Position numbers and translations under genes: made by a program. Under the pieces are notes generated by a model. It did no database searches. It had not been told where the DNA came from and saw only the letters and a program-made list of their open reading frames with translations. Positions 17,495 to 26,690 of a DNA stretch of 64,000 nucleotides are shown piece by piece. How positions within the stretch are numbered: the first letter of the stretch is position 1; each line of letters opens with the position of its first letter. Source of the DNA: an uncultured Gammaproteobacteria bacterium (GTDB lineage Bacteria > Pseudomonadota > Gammaproteobacteria > GCA-001735895); contig CAMYLU010000010.1 of the NCBI GenBank assembly GCA_947259485.1, positions 62,001 through 126,000 on the forward strand, given 5' to 3'.

Positions 17495-18565
17495 TTGGAC
17501 ACAACAATACCGAAATACCTGTTGGTTGAAGACCATATCAGGCAGCAGATCAAGCAGCGCAAAATAATCGACAAGCTGCCTGGCGAGCGCCAGCTGGCCG
17601 CCGAGCTTGGCTATTCCTACATGACGATTCGCAAGGCCATCGAAAACCTGGTTGACGAGGGCCTGCTCTACAAGGTTCCGACCAAGGGCACCTATGTCGC
17701 CGATCGCAAGACGCAAAAAACGAAAACCGGCACCATTGGATACTTTCTCGACAGCAGAATCGCCGGTGGTCTCTCCAGTCCGTACTATTCGCAGATTTTT
17801 GATGCGCTGCAGAAAGCGACCGCACGAGAGGGCTATTCGTTGATCTATTTTACCGATACCAACGAATCAGACCTGCAGCGGACATTGAAAAAGCTTGATG
17901 GCGTCATATCAACCTGCTTTCCGCGCGTTGAGGGCTTTATCCAGGAACTCAAGGCCGTCGTGCCGGTCGTGGTGATTGACAATAGTGCGGCCGATAAAAC
18001 CATACCTTCTGTCATCCTCGATAATTTTAGCGCCCAGGTCGAATCGGTAGATTACCTGTGTTCGCTCGGACACGAACGCATCGGATTTATTACCGGGCTG
18101 GAAGATTCCGATGTCGGCAAGAATAGATATGAGGGTTATAAAAGCGGGTTGCAAAAAAACGGTATCGCTGTCGAACCGGAATTAGTATTTCGCGGCAATT
18201 ACACCTTTGGCTCAGGCGTGAGCGGTGTTGACTATTTCCTTTCGCTCGAGCAAAGGCCGAGCGCGATCATGTGCGCCAACGACTCAATGGCGTTGGGCGC
18301 GATCAGCAAGCTGCACCAACTGGGACTGGAAGTACCTGAAGACATCAGTATTATCGGTTTCGATGACATCAATGTCGCGAGTCAAATTACGCCTCCGCTG
18401 ACGACTATATTTGTGCCGATAAACGAAATTGCTGCATGCGCTTTCAACATGCTGCAGTGCCTCATCGACGGCAAGCCGCTGGAAAACAGGCATATTGCGC
18501 TGGCTGCGCACCTCGTTCCGAGGGGAACCAGCGCCGAAGTTGCGGCTGAACTAGTAACTGCCTAG
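17495..18565 (+). CDS. GntR-LacI hybrid transcriptional regulator of the glucan locus
   Basis: The N-terminal ~70 residues form a GntR-type winged helix (KLPGERQLAAELGYSYMTIRKAIENLVDEGLLYKVPTKGTYVA). Residues from about 80 onward are a LacI-type periplasmic-binding-protein sensor domain (GTIGYF..., ERIGFITG, PSAIMCANDSMALGAI, DISIIGFDDI). This layout is that of AraR-like regulators, which use a sugar effector. The start is non-ATG: TTG at 17495 has the Shine-Dalgarno AAGGA 8 nt upstream, better placed than TTG at 17489. It is divergent from the carbohydrate-binding lipoprotein gene and convergent with the zwf-GH17 unit. It is the best candidate to bind TGCTATATAGCA; effector and sign of regulation are unknown. 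Confidence 0.88.
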   Translation: MDTTIPKYLLVEDHIRQQIKQRKIIDKLPGERQLAAELGYSYMTIRKAIENLVDEGLLYKVPTKGTYVADRKTQKTKTGTIGYFLDSRIAGGLSSPYYSQIFDALQKATAREGYSLIYFTDTNESDLQRTLKKLDGVISTCFPRVEGFIQELKAVVPVVVIDNSAADKTIPSVILDNFSAQVESVDYLCSLGHERIGFITGLEDSDVGKNRYEGYKSGLQKNGIAVEPELVFRGNYTFGSGVSGVDYFLSLEQRPSAIMCANDSMALGAISKLHQLGLEVPEDISIIGFDDINVASQITPPLTTIFVPINEIAACAFNMLQCLIDGKPLENRHIALAAHLVPRGTSAEVAAELVTA

Positions 18566-18594
18566 ATAGTTTTCTTACCCCGGAATGCCGGGAA

Positions 18595-19557
18595 TTATCC
18601 CGCGTTTTCCCCCGGGTGATGTGGCCACAGGTGCGCGTAAAGCTCCTGCATGACCAGCTTGGGCTTGCGATCCACGGTAAATATCCCCCAGTGTTTCTCG
18701 GGTTCCATGGGATCGGGTGAGCCCTTCCAGGGTTCATCAAATGCTTCGAAAATAAATGTAAGCACCTGGTGCTCATTGCTCCAGTCAATAATCTGGCTGT
18801 AGTAGTGCGCCTGGAACTCCTGCGTCGCGTTCCAGGGTTCGATACCGCGGCCGTTCGAGTTGGTGGTCCAGCCGGCCTCTGTAATCACCACCGGTTTATC
18901 CGGGTAGTGATCGGCGACGCTGCGGTAATTTTGCCGCGTGTATTCGATCGCGCCCTCGATGGTGTGGTATTCCCACACCGGGTAGGTATGTAGCGAGAGA
19001 AAATCAAGCTCTGCCGCGAGCGGCTCGAGTTTTTGCGTCCACGGCACGTAATTTTCGCAGAATGTAACCGGTTGTTTTACCGTCTGCTTGATGCGGCGAA
19101 CATAGGCAACCAGGTTTTCGACCGGCACCATGTGATCGGTCCATTCGACGGTCGCCTCGTTACCCACCGATACCGCAAACACGATATCCTGGTAATGATT
19201 CGCCAGGTAAATCATGCGATCGATTTCGGCACTGTTGGCTTCCCGGTTTACAACCAGTCTTTCCTCGGCGAAGTCAGCTCCCCACGGGCACCCGGGATTG
19301 CTCACCTCGGCGCGCATGTCAACGCCGAGCATAACCTTGAAGTCGAGCCCCTCGTTGCTGATGACCTGCAGCACCAGTTCGGCGTGCCGGCTGCAGTCAT
19401 AGAGTCTCAGGTACTGCCAGTTATGATCGAGGATACGCAGGTCTTCACAGATCTCTTCGTAAGACGGATAAGTCCGGCTCATCGGTGACTGCTCTTCACG
19501 ATAACCGGAATAGCAGATCGCGTTACCGAACTCGATATCCAATGCAGGTTGTTTCAT
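18595..19557 (-). CDS. GH17-like beta-1,3-glucan-active enzyme, cytoplasmic (copy 1)
   Basis: This 320-residue protein has GH17 features: acid/base Glu134 in SVGNEATVEW, nucleophile Glu227 in VVITEAGW, and the C-terminal aromatic block FEAFDEPWKG. GH17 contains beta-1,3-glucanases and glucanosyltransferases. There is no signal peptide, so it should act inside the cell, which is unusual for the family. I chose ATG 19557 (MKQPALD) over ATG 19575, because the former has GAGGGTGGA just upstream and avoids overlapping the preceding gene. It follows the second GH17 gene by 10 bp and closes the zwf-hexR-glk-GH17-GH17 run. Likely role: shortening or transglycosylating imported laminari-oligosaccharides. 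Confidence 0.88.
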   Translation of the reverse strand: MKQPALDIEFGNAICYSGYREEQSPMSRTYPSYEEICEDLRILDHNWQYLRLYDCSRHAELVLQVISNEGLDFKVMLGVDMRAEVSNPGCPWGADFAEERLVVNREANSAEIDRMIYLANHYQDIVFAVSVGNEATVEWTDHMVPVENLVAYVRRIKQTVKQPVTFCENYVPWTQKLEPLAAELDFLSLHTYPVWEYHTIEGAIEYTRQNYRSVADHYPDKPVVITEAGWTTNSNGRGIEPWNATQEFQAHYYSQIIDWSNEHQVLTFIFEAFDEPWKGSPDPMEPEKHWGIFTVDRKPKLVMQELYAHLWPHHPGENAG

Positions 19558-19567
19558 TAATCCACCC

Positions 19568-20515
19568 TCAAGCATATTTCAGGTTACCGTCCTTGTCCCA
19601 CAGTCCCCAGTAGGCACCGACATCGCCCTCGGCGCCGACTTTCCAGGATTCGTCGAAAGACGAAAAATAGAATATTTCGATCCCTTCCTCATCGGCCCAC
19701 TGGTAGGTATTGATGAAATACTCCAGCGCATTATCGTAGGATGGCACCGCGCTGCCGAAAGGGGTGCCGGTGGTCGGCCAACCGGTCTCGCTGATGATGA
19801 CCGGCTTGCCGTTGGCGACGCGTTGCGCGCGACGGTACATTTCTTTCATGTACACCAACGAGTACTCCAGCGCGCAACTCTCCCAGAACGGGTAACAATT
19901 GACCAGCAGAACGTCGACCGCCTCGGCGACGGCAGGATGGTTTTCGAACAGGAAATAGGCGTCGACGAAACTGACCGGCACGTCCGGCACCGCTTCCTTG
20001 GCGCGGCCAATATACTCGAGCAGCTGCTGCTCGGTCAGATCCTGGCGCAGCAGGTTTTCGTTGCCGACAACAAAAATGTCGGCATGCCCGGCCTGCGCAA
20101 GCGCGATACCGTTGGCCAGTCCGGCTTCGTTTTCCTCCAGGTCCTCGCCGAGGTCGACACCTACCATCGTCTTCAGTCCCATTTCATGAGCGATGCGCGG
20201 GGTTTCCTGGTTACCGTCGATACAGGAAAAGCTTCGAATCCAGCGAGTATAAGGCTGGATGATTGTCAACCGCTCGCGGATTTGCTGTTCGCTGATATGA
20301 ATGCCCGGCGACTGCCCGTCGAGATAGGGACTAAACGAAATGCCGTGGATCTTGCGCTTGAGAATCTGCTGCAGCAGCGCAAGCTTGTCGGCTTGCGACA
20401 AATGCGAAAAATCGATACCGCGAATCGGCGCTACCTGCAACTCGGCGGCCCGCTGGTAGACATTGGCGCTCGAGCGGGAACGGACTTCATATGAATCATT
20501 TTCGTTTTTTGACAC
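19568..20515 (-). CDS. GH17-like beta-1,3-glucan-active enzyme, cytoplasmic (copy 2)
   Basis: This 315-residue protein has the GH17 acid/base Glu153 in VVGNENLL and nucleophile Glu243 in VIISETGWPT, followed by FSSFDESWK. Like its downstream neighbour it has no signal peptide. The first ~30 residues are polar and precede the catalytic barrel. The start is GTG at 20515, with AAGG 7 nt upstream; no ATG fits. It is only distantly similar to copy 1 and to the GH17 lipoprotein at 27443, so these are not recent duplicates. It lies 32 bp downstream of glucokinase, coupling oligosaccharide cleavage to glucose phosphorylation. Exact product specificity cannot be read from sequence. Confidence 0.88.
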   Translation of the reverse strand: MSKNENDSYEVRSRSSANVYQRAAELQVAPIRGIDFSHLSQADKLALLQQILKRKIHGISFSPYLDGQSPGIHISEQQIRERLTIIQPYTRWIRSFSCIDGNQETPRIAHEMGLKTMVGVDLGEDLEENEAGLANGIALAQAGHADIFVVGNENLLRQDLTEQQLLEYIGRAKEAVPDVPVSFVDAYFLFENHPAVAEAVDVLLVNCYPFWESCALEYSLVYMKEMYRRAQRVANGKPVIISETGWPTTGTPFGSAVPSYDNALEYFINTYQWADEEGIEIFYFSSFDESWKVGAEGDVGAYWGLWDKDGNLKYA

Positions 20516-20547
20516 GGTTAAACCTTCATCTCTGGTTAGTTATCTGG

Positions 20548-21543
20548 TTAGCGGGTCTCGTGGCTGACCACGCCCACGTTTTCGTATACCGGATCGAGCG
20601 CGACCATCGCACCGATAAACGCCGGGTAGGCAGTATCGATGACATAGGTCGGGATCTCGCGCAGGTATGCGGTCAAGCGACCATGTCGCTCGAAACGACC
20701 GCGAAAACTCGACGCGGCAAAATAATCGATGATCCTGGGCACGATGCCACCCCCGATGTAAATGCCACCGCGGGCGCCCATTGTCAAGGCGAGGTTGCCG
20801 GCAACGGTGCCGAGAATGCCGCAAAATATTTCGAGCGCTTCGGTCGCCAGGCTATCATCGCCCCCAAGCGCCAGGCTCGACACCTCGCCCGGACTCAGCT
20901 TTATCGCCTCGCCGCGCTCGATCCGGCAAATCATTTGGTAAATCAGCGACAGCCCGGAACCGGAGACCAGTAATTCGGCCGAGACATGCTCATGGCTTTC
21001 ACGTAAGCGCTCGATAATCTGCAGTTCGCGCGCATTCACCGGGCCGTAAGAAACATGCCCGCCCTCGCTTTCCAGTGGAATCCAGTGTTTGCCCGCGTGC
21101 ACCGCACCCGAGACGCCGAGACCGGTGCCGGGTCCGATAACCGCCATCGGATAACCGGCCAAGGCCTCGCCACCCCCGATCCTGCGGCATTGCGACTCGC
21201 TAAACACCGGCAAGGCCAGCGCCAGCGCGGTGTAATCGTTCAATACCTTGAGATGGAGCAGACCAAGCGCCGCACGAGTTTCGCGCACGCTGAAACTCCA
21301 GGTATGATTGGTCATGTTCAACTGATCGCCGGTGACCGGAGAAGCAACCGAAATTGCCGCCTGGTAAGGTTGACCGAGATCGACCAGTTCGAGGTAGGCA
21401 TGAATCGCCTGGACGATATCGGCATAGTCGGCAACAGCGAGGTTGCGCGGCTCAATCGGCGTCTTGTCTCCGTCGGCGACCAGGGCAAAGCGCGCATTGG
21501 TACCACCAATGTCAGCGACCAGGCTGTATTGCTTTGCCTTCAT
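20548..21543 (-). CDS. glk: Glucokinase
   Basis: This 331-residue protein has the ATP-binding DIGGTNARFAL near the N-terminus and the GPGTGLGVSG segment of the bacterial Glk family, and matches the family length. It phosphorylates cytoplasmic glucose with ATP to glucose-6-phosphate. There is no PTS gene nearby, so free glucose from the intracellular GH1/GH30/GH17 enzymes needs this step. It lies between hexR (83 bp upstream) and the GH17 pair, all on the minus strand. Its product is the substrate of Zwf, encoded in the same run, and of phosphoglucomutase in the glycogen operon. Confidence 0.95.
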   Translation of the reverse strand: MKAKQYSLVADIGGTNARFALVADGDKTPIEPRNLAVADYADIVQAIHAYLELVDLGQPYQAAISVASPVTGDQLNMTNHTWSFSVRETRAALGLLHLKVLNDYTALALALPVFSESQCRRIGGGEALAGYPMAVIGPGTGLGVSGAVHAGKHWIPLESEGGHVSYGPVNARELQIIERLRESHEHVSAELLVSGSGLSLIYQMICRIERGEAIKLSPGEVSSLALGGDDSLATEALEIFCGILGTVAGNLALTMGARGGIYIGGGIVPRIIDYFAASSFRGRFERHGRLTAYLREIPTYVIDTAYPAFIGAMVALDPVYENVGVVSHETR

Positions 21544-21626
21544 TCTGATGCATCTCCTCGAGAAAAGCCGCGCATGTTATAAGCAATCTAATGACAAGTA
21601 AATCGGGGTTAAGGCCGTATCGGACA

Positions 21627-22460
21627 CTATATCGGTACGCAACGAAGCCGGGTTTTATTCGCCTGCTTGATCGCCACCTGGAAATCGGGTCCCCGGCTCA
21701 AGGCCACGCCGACCGCGAGTACATCGACGATCGCAAGATGCGCCATGCGGGATTTGATGGGCGCGTAGAAATCTTCGTCCTCGAGCGAATTCATCGGCAA
21801 ACAAACCGAGGCCAGACGCGCCAGCGGCGAACCCGCCGCGGTAATCGTTATAGCTTTCGCACCGGCCGCGAGCCCGATTTCCACGCTGGTAATGACGTCC
21901 TGTGTCATACCACTTTGTGAAATCGCGACGATTACGCAGCCAGGCGCGAGTAGTGACGCGGAAACCGAATGCACCGTCGGATCGGAATATGCGACCACCG
22001 GCACGCCAAGGCGAAAGAACTTGTGCTGCGCATCCTGGGCCACGATTCCCGAACCACCGAGACCGTAGATCTCGATACGCTCGGCATCAGCCAGCATCTC
22101 GACCGCGGCCTGCACTGCATCCGGCGGCAGCGAGTCCCGTACCTTGATCAACGAGGAGATACTGCTGTCGATAACCTTGGTAATTAAATCGGGTGTCGTC
22201 TCGTCGATCGACAAACTGGTTCCACTGAAATGCGCACCGGTTGCCAGGTCCTGCGCCAGTTGCAGTTTGAAGTCCTGGAAACCCTCGCAGTTCATCGCAC
22301 GGCAGAATCGAATGACGCTGGGCTCGCTGACCCCGGCCTCACCCGCGAGCAAGCCGATCGATTTACGCAATATCCGGTAGGGGCTCGCCAGTACGATGCG
22401 CGCGACTTTCTTTTCCGCGCGCGTCATGCTTTTTACCGCTGTTTCAATTTCACTCAGCAT
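21627..22460 (-). CDS. hexR: HexR-type RpiR-family regulator
   Basis: This 277-residue protein (ATG 22460, MLSEIE) has an N-terminal RpiR helix-turn-helix (EAGVSEPSVIRFCRAMNCEGFQDFK) and a C-terminal SIS phosphosugar-binding domain (IYGLGGSGIVAQDAQHKF, VAISQSGMTQDV). It matches HexR, which in proteobacteria binds DNA upstream of zwf, edd and related genes and is released by KDPG. Its position directly after zwf (15 bp) and near edd/eda/pgl supports this. A near-perfect HexR box lies at 24132-24146. A TTG two codons upstream is an alternative start but has no better ribosome site. Confidence 0.93.
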   Translation of the reverse strand: MLSEIETAVKSMTRAEKKVARIVLASPYRILRKSIGLLAGEAGVSEPSVIRFCRAMNCEGFQDFKLQLAQDLATGAHFSGTSLSIDETTPDLITKVIDSSISSLIKVRDSLPPDAVQAAVEMLADAERIEIYGLGGSGIVAQDAQHKFFRLGVPVVAYSDPTVHSVSASLLAPGCVIVAISQSGMTQDVITSVEIGLAAGAKAITITAAGSPLARLASVCLPMNSLEDEDFYAPIKSRMAHLAIVDVLAVGVALSRGPDFQVAIKQANKTRLRCVPI

Positions 22461-22475
22461 GCACAACTACCCGGA

Positions 22476-23936
22476 TCAGTCATCATCGATCCAGTGCCTG
22501 CCATCACGAACGATCAGGTCACGCGCCGCATGGGGACCGGGAGTTCCGGCGGGATAAAACTGGGGCGGCTTTTCCGACGTCTCCCAGGTCTTCATGATCG
22601 GCTCGACCCACTCCCAGGCGGCATTCAATTCATCGCGGCGCACGAATAGCGTCTGGTTACCGCGCACCACGTCCATCAACAAGCGTTCATAAGCATCGAG
22701 GTGGCGCTCGCCGGACCCGGTAAGGTCGAGGTCCAGTTTGACCGGCTTCAACACATTTTCATCGCCGGCCTGTTTCGCCATCAGGTGCAGCTCGACGCTC
22801 TCCTGGGGCTGCAGCCTGATATCGAGTCGATTGACGCTTTCGCCCTGCTCCGAGGCAGGATAAATCGCGTGGGGTAAAGAATAGAAATTGATCACGACTT
22901 CGCTGACCTGCTCGTGCATGCGTTTGCCGGTGCGCAGGTAAAACGGCACACCCGACCAGCGCCAGTTGTTGATTCTTGCCTTCAGTGCGATAAAGGTCTC
23001 GGTACAACTGTCCTCGCTAATGCCCGGTTCGTCACGATAAGCCGGCACCTTCTCGTCGTTGACAATACCGGCCTGGTACTGTCCACGGACGGCGTTGACT
23101 TTCACCGTCTCCGGCGTGAAGGCTTCGAGCGAACGGATGACCTTGAGTTTTTCGTCGCGCACGTTATCCGCATCCATGCTGATCGGTGGCTCCATCGCAA
23201 CAATGCACAACAGTTGCATCAGGTGATTCTGTAACATATCGCGCAGCGTACCGGTTGCATCGTAAAATTCGCCGCGACCTTCGACCCCGATATCTTCGGC
23301 CAGCGTGATTTGCACATCCCTGATCTTGCCGTGACTCCACAACGGTTCGAAAATGGAATTACCGAAACGCAGCGCCATCAGGTTTTGCACCGCTTCCTTA
23401 CCGAGATAGTGATCGATGCGGTAGATCCGTTTTTCATCAAACACGGACTCGACACATGCGTTGATTGCATCCGCACTTTCGAGATCACGACCGAGCGGCT
23501 TCTCCAGCACCACGCGCGAATTCTCATGCGCCAGGTCACTACGCGCAAGCCGCTGACAGATACCGGCAAACAAGTCCGGCGAGGTCGAAAGATAAAAGAT
23601 ACGAATCCGGTCCTGCGTGCCCTGCAGATAATCGGCCAGGTTATTGAAATCATCATCCGAATTGGCGTCCAGTTTGCGGTATTCGATCCTGCTGCTGAAA
23701 GCCTGCCACTGTTCGGCATCGAAGTACTTTTCAGAAATCTGGGCGTGGCTCTTCTCGGAAATCGAAGCAAGATAATCGTCGCGCGACAAATCCCTGCGTC
23801 CGAGCGTAATAATCCTGGCCTGTTCGGGAAGCTGTCCCGCACAATGGCGGTGATAAAGGGCCGGGATCAGTTTGCGCGCGGTAAGATCACCGGTTCCGCC
23901 GAATATCACAAGATCGAATGGATTAACCGCATTCAA
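22476..23936 (-). CDS. zwf: Glucose-6-phosphate 1-dehydrogenase
   Basis: This 486-residue protein has the NAD(P)-binding FGGTGDLTARKLIPALY and the catalytic-site signature RIDHYLGKEAVQNL. It oxidises glucose-6-phosphate to 6-phosphogluconolactone, the first step of the Entner-Doudoroff route completed by pgl, edd and eda nearby. The start codon is TTG (23936): GGGAG lies 7 nt upstream and no in-frame ATG matches the family N-terminus (NAVNPFDLVIFGG). It is divergent from edd across a 247-bp region that carries a HexR box, and is followed by hexR, glk and the GH17 genes. Confidence 0.96.
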   Translation of the reverse strand: MNAVNPFDLVIFGGTGDLTARKLIPALYHRHCAGQLPEQARIITLGRRDLSRDDYLASISEKSHAQISEKYFDAEQWQAFSSRIEYRKLDANSDDDFNNLADYLQGTQDRIRIFYLSTSPDLFAGICQRLARSDLAHENSRVVLEKPLGRDLESADAINACVESVFDEKRIYRIDHYLGKEAVQNLMALRFGNSIFEPLWSHGKIRDVQITLAEDIGVEGRGEFYDATGTLRDMLQNHLMQLLCIVAMEPPISMDADNVRDEKLKVIRSLEAFTPETVKVNAVRGQYQAGIVNDEKVPAYRDEPGISEDSCTETFIALKARINNWRWSGVPFYLRTGKRMHEQVSEVVINFYSLPHAIYPASEQGESVNRLDIRLQPQESVELHLMAKQAGDENVLKPVKLDLDLTGSGERHLDAYERLLMDVVRGNQTLFVRRDELNAAWEWVEPIMKTWETSEKPPQFYPAGTPGPHAARDLIVRDGRHWIDDD

Positions 23937-23982
23937 ATTTATTCTCCCACAGGAATCTTCAAATTGTATAACGAATTATCTA

Positions 23983-23992
23983 GTAAATTTAC
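23983..23992. promoter_or_regulatory. Short palindrome GTAAATTTAC upstream of zwf, possible weak HexR site
   Basis: Read on the minus strand it gives TGTAAATTTACT, sharing the TGTAA half of the HexR consensus, 46 bp upstream of the zwf start. The other half fits poorly and the region is AT-rich, so this is weak. Confidence 0.3.
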
Positions 23993-24131
23993 ATTTTATG
24001 AAATAGCAGTATTGCATATTTTATGCAGTATCAGGCAAATATAGCCTTTTTCTTATTGTTTTTATTACACTATTGGCTAAAAAATGTATATTTAACCTGT
24101 CTGACCAGCAAACATTTATTTGCGGTTATTA

Positions 24132-24146
24132 TGTAGTTTTGCTACA
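24132..24146. promoter_or_regulatory. HexR box TGTAGTTTTGCTACA upstream of edd
   Basis: A 15-bp sequence with perfect TGTAG/CTACA arms, matching the known HexR consensus (TGTARTTWWAYTACA) apart from the central bases. It lies 37 bp upstream of the edd start, where bound HexR would overlap or adjoin the promoter. Supports HexR repression of edd-eda-pgl, relieved by KDPG. Confidence 0.8.
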
Positions 24147-24183
24147 TTTCTGTCGTTTCACACGCTTTAAGGATTAGACCGCA

Positions 24184-26055
24184 TTGCCTGAACTACACCC
24201 GACCATAGCTGACGTAACCGATAAGATCCGCAGGCGCAGCACCGCTACCCGCAGTCATTACCTGCAGCGAATCGACGCCGCCATCGACAACGGGCCGGTG
24301 CGCAAAGCGCTGTCCTGCACCAACCAGGCACACGCGTTTGCCGCCTTCCCGGAGCTCGATAAAAATATCCTGATCGAAATGCGCCAACCCAGTATTGCAA
24401 TCATTTCCGCCTATAACGACATGCTTTCGGCGCATCAGCCGTTGCAGCAGTTTCCCGAGATCATCAAGCAGGCTGCGCGCGAGGTCAATGCCGTGGCTCA
24501 ATTCGCGGGTGGGGTACCCGCGATGTGTGACGGCGTTACCCAGGGGCAGACCGGCATGGAGATATCGCTGTTCAGTCGCGACACTATCGCGTTGTCGGCC
24601 GCGGTTGCGCTGTCGCACAATACTTTCGATGCCGCGCTGTTTCTCGGCGTCTGCGACAAGATCGTACCCGGGCTGCTGATGGCAGCGCTTAGTTTTGGTC
24701 ACCTGCCGGCTATCTTCATCCCTGCAGGGCCGATGACATCCGGCATGCCAAACGATGAAAAAGCCCGGATTCGCCAGGTGTTTGCCGAGGGCAAGATCGG
24801 CCGCGACGAATTACTCGCCGCCGAATTACGTTCCTACCACGGCCCCGGTACCTGCACCTTCTACGGCACCGCCAACAGCAACCAGATGCTGATGGAAGTC
24901 ATGGGTCTGCATCTGCCGGGCTCCGCCTTCATCAATCCCGATACGCCGCTCAGGGAAAAACTGACTCGCGCAGCGGCGCAGCGGGCGGCAGCAATCACCC
25001 ACCTCGGCGATGAATTTACGCCGATCGGCAAAATGGTCGATGAAAAAACCATCGTCAACGCGATCGTCGGATTGCTGGCTACCGGCGGCTCTACCAATCA
25101 CACCCTGCACCTGGTCGCCATCGCGCGCATCGCGGGCATTACCATCGACTGGAACGATTTCAGCGAACTGTCTGCCATCGTGCCGTTACTGACCCGTGTC
25201 TATCCGAACGGCAAGGCAGACATCAACCAGTTTCATGCGGCCGGGGGTATGGGCTTCCTGATTCGCGAACTCATCGATGCCGGCCTGTTGCATAACGATG
25301 TCAAAACCGTGATGGGTTCCGGACTCGAACATTACTGCGAGGAGCCCTGGATCGACCAGGGTAACCTGAGCTGGCGACCCGCCCCGCAAAATAGCGGAGA
25401 TGAAGATATTCTGCGCAAGCTGCCGCAGGCTTTTTCGGAGACCGGTGGACTGCAATTGCTGGAAGGTAACCTGGGCCGGGCGATGATCAAGATTTCAGCG
25501 GTTGAACCCGAACACCAGGTAGTGCAGGCGCCGGCAGTAGTGTTCGACACCCAGGAGCAGGTTATGGCTGCGTTCGATGCCGGTGAGCTGGACAAGGACT
25601 TCGTTGCCGTGATTCGAGACCAGGGTCCACGTGCCAACGGCATGCCGGAATTGCACAAGCTGACACCGCCACTTGGCGTGTTACAGAACCGGGGTTTTAA
25701 AGTGGCACTGATCACCGACGGGCGCATGTCGGGCGCATCCGGGAAGGTACCGGCGGCGATCCACCTGACCCCAGAAAGCCAGGCCGGCGGGCTTATCTCG
25801 CGTGTACGGGATGGCGATGAAATTCTGCTCGACGCGACTCGTGGCATTCTCAGTGTTAATGTCGCCGATGAAGAATTAAAATCACGTCCAGCCGCGAGCG
25901 CGGATCATTGCAAACAGCAGTGGGGCATGGGTCGGGAGTTGTTCGATGGCTTTCGCCAGCGCGTCACCGGCGCCGAACAGGGCGCGATGAGTATCTTTAC
26001 CGAGGACCCTTCACCCTCAGACGAATCCGAACCGGTCTTAGTCCATGAAAATTGA
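24184..26055 (+). CDS. edd: 6-phosphogluconate dehydratase
   Basis: This 623-residue protein aligns along its length with Edd: [13 protein letters not shown]-like segment, [14 protein letters not shown] and [10 protein letters not shown] (iron-sulfur Cys residues), [12 protein letters not shown], and the C-terminal [16 protein letters not shown]. It converts 6-phosphogluconate to KDPG in the Entner-Doudoroff route. The start is TTG at 24184, 9 nt after AAGGA; the downstream residues align with the family from here. The last 11 bp overlap eda, indicating translational coupling. Transcription is probably controlled by HexR through the box at 24132. Confidence 0.96.
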   Translation: MPELHPTIADVTDKIRRRSTATRSHYLQRIDAAIDNGPVRKALSCTNQAHAFAAFPELDKNILIEMRQPSIAIISAYNDMLSAHQPLQQFPEIIKQAAREVNAVAQFAGGVPAMCDGVTQGQTGMEISLFSRDTIALSAAVALSHNTFDAALFLGVCDKIVPGLLMAALSFGHLPAIFIPAGPMTSGMPNDEKARIRQVFAEGKIGRDELLAAELRSYHGPGTCTFYGTANSNQMLMEVMGLHLPGSAFINPDTPLREKLTRAAAQRAAAITHLGDEFTPIGKMVDEKTIVNAIVGLLATGGSTNHTLHLVAIARIAGITIDWNDFSELSAIVPLLTRVYPNGKADINQFHAAGGMGFLIRELIDAGLLHNDVKTVMGSGLEHYCEEPWIDQGNLSWRPAPQNSGDEDILRKLPQAFSETGGLQLLEGNLGRAMIKISAVEPEHQVVQAPAVVFDTQEQVMAAFDAGELDKDFVAVIRDQGPRANGMPELHKLTPPLGVLQNRGFKVALITDGRMSGASGKVPAAIHLTPESQAGGLISRVRDGDEILLDATRGILSVNVADEELKSRPAASADHCKQQWGMGRELFDGFRQRVTGAEQGAMSIFTEDPSPSDESEPVLVHEN

Positions 26056-26668
26056 TGAAATTTTAAACCAGTCACCGGTCGTCCCGGTGATCGTGATCGA
26101 CCAGCTCGAGCAGGCGGTGCCGCTGGCACAGGCGCTCGTCGATGGCGGCCTGCCGGTGCTCGAGGTGACTTTGCGCACCGACGTCGCGATGCAGGCAATT
26201 CATGAAATTTCGCAAGCGGTAACGGGTGCCATTGTCGGCGTTGGCACCGTTACCCGGGCCGAACAGTTCCAGCAATCGATCGAAGCCGGTGCCCGGTTTG
26301 CGGTCAGTCCCGGGCTAACCGATACCCTATTAGCCGCAAGCAGAACAGCCGACCTGCCGTTTCTTCCGGGCGTGTTTAGCCCCAGCGAAGTCATGCGCGC
26401 GCACGAGCATGGATTTAAAGCGCTCAAGCTGTTTCCCGCGCAGCAGGCAGGTGGTATCGGTATGCTCAAGGCGATGCATGGACCATTGCCAGAGATAAAG
26501 TTCTGTCCTACCGGGGGTATCGGCGCGGAGAATTTTATCGACTTCCTGAAATTACCTAATGTCGCCTGCGTCGGCGGATCATGGGTATGCCCGGCGAACG
26601 CAGTCCAGAACCAGGACTGGGATCAAATCTCACAGCTGGCAGCCGACGTCCGTAGTGCACTCGAATAA
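26045..26668 (+). CDS. eda: KDPG aldolase
   Basis: This 207-residue protein matches bacterial 2-keto-3-deoxy-6-phosphogluconate aldolase. The Schiff-base Lys is in [10 protein letters not shown], and the phosphate-binding glycines are in [11 protein letters not shown]. It splits KDPG into pyruvate and glyceraldehyde-3-phosphate. The gene overlaps edd by 11 bp and is followed by pgl 22 bp later, so the three form one operon that completes glucose breakdown from the glucan locus. Length is typical of the family. Confidence 0.96.
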   Translation: MKIDEILNQSPVVPVIVIDQLEQAVPLAQALVDGGLPVLEVTLRTDVAMQAIHEISQAVTGAIVGVGTVTRAEQFQQSIEAGARFAVSPGLTDTLLAASRTADLPFLPGVFSPSEVMRAHEHGFKALKLFPAQQAGGIGMLKAMHGPLPEIKFCPTGGIGAENFIDFLKLPNVACVGGSWVCPANAVQNQDWDQISQLAADVRSALE

Positions 26669-26690
26669 GGTCATCACAAGAATCTGAACA

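Noticed and set aside
18579-18602. Overlapping hairpins CCCGG-AATG-CCGGG and CGGGA-ATTA-TCCCG as a terminator between convergent genes
   Set aside because: Stems are only 5 bp, overlap one another and the GH17 stop codon, and no T-tract follows on either strand.
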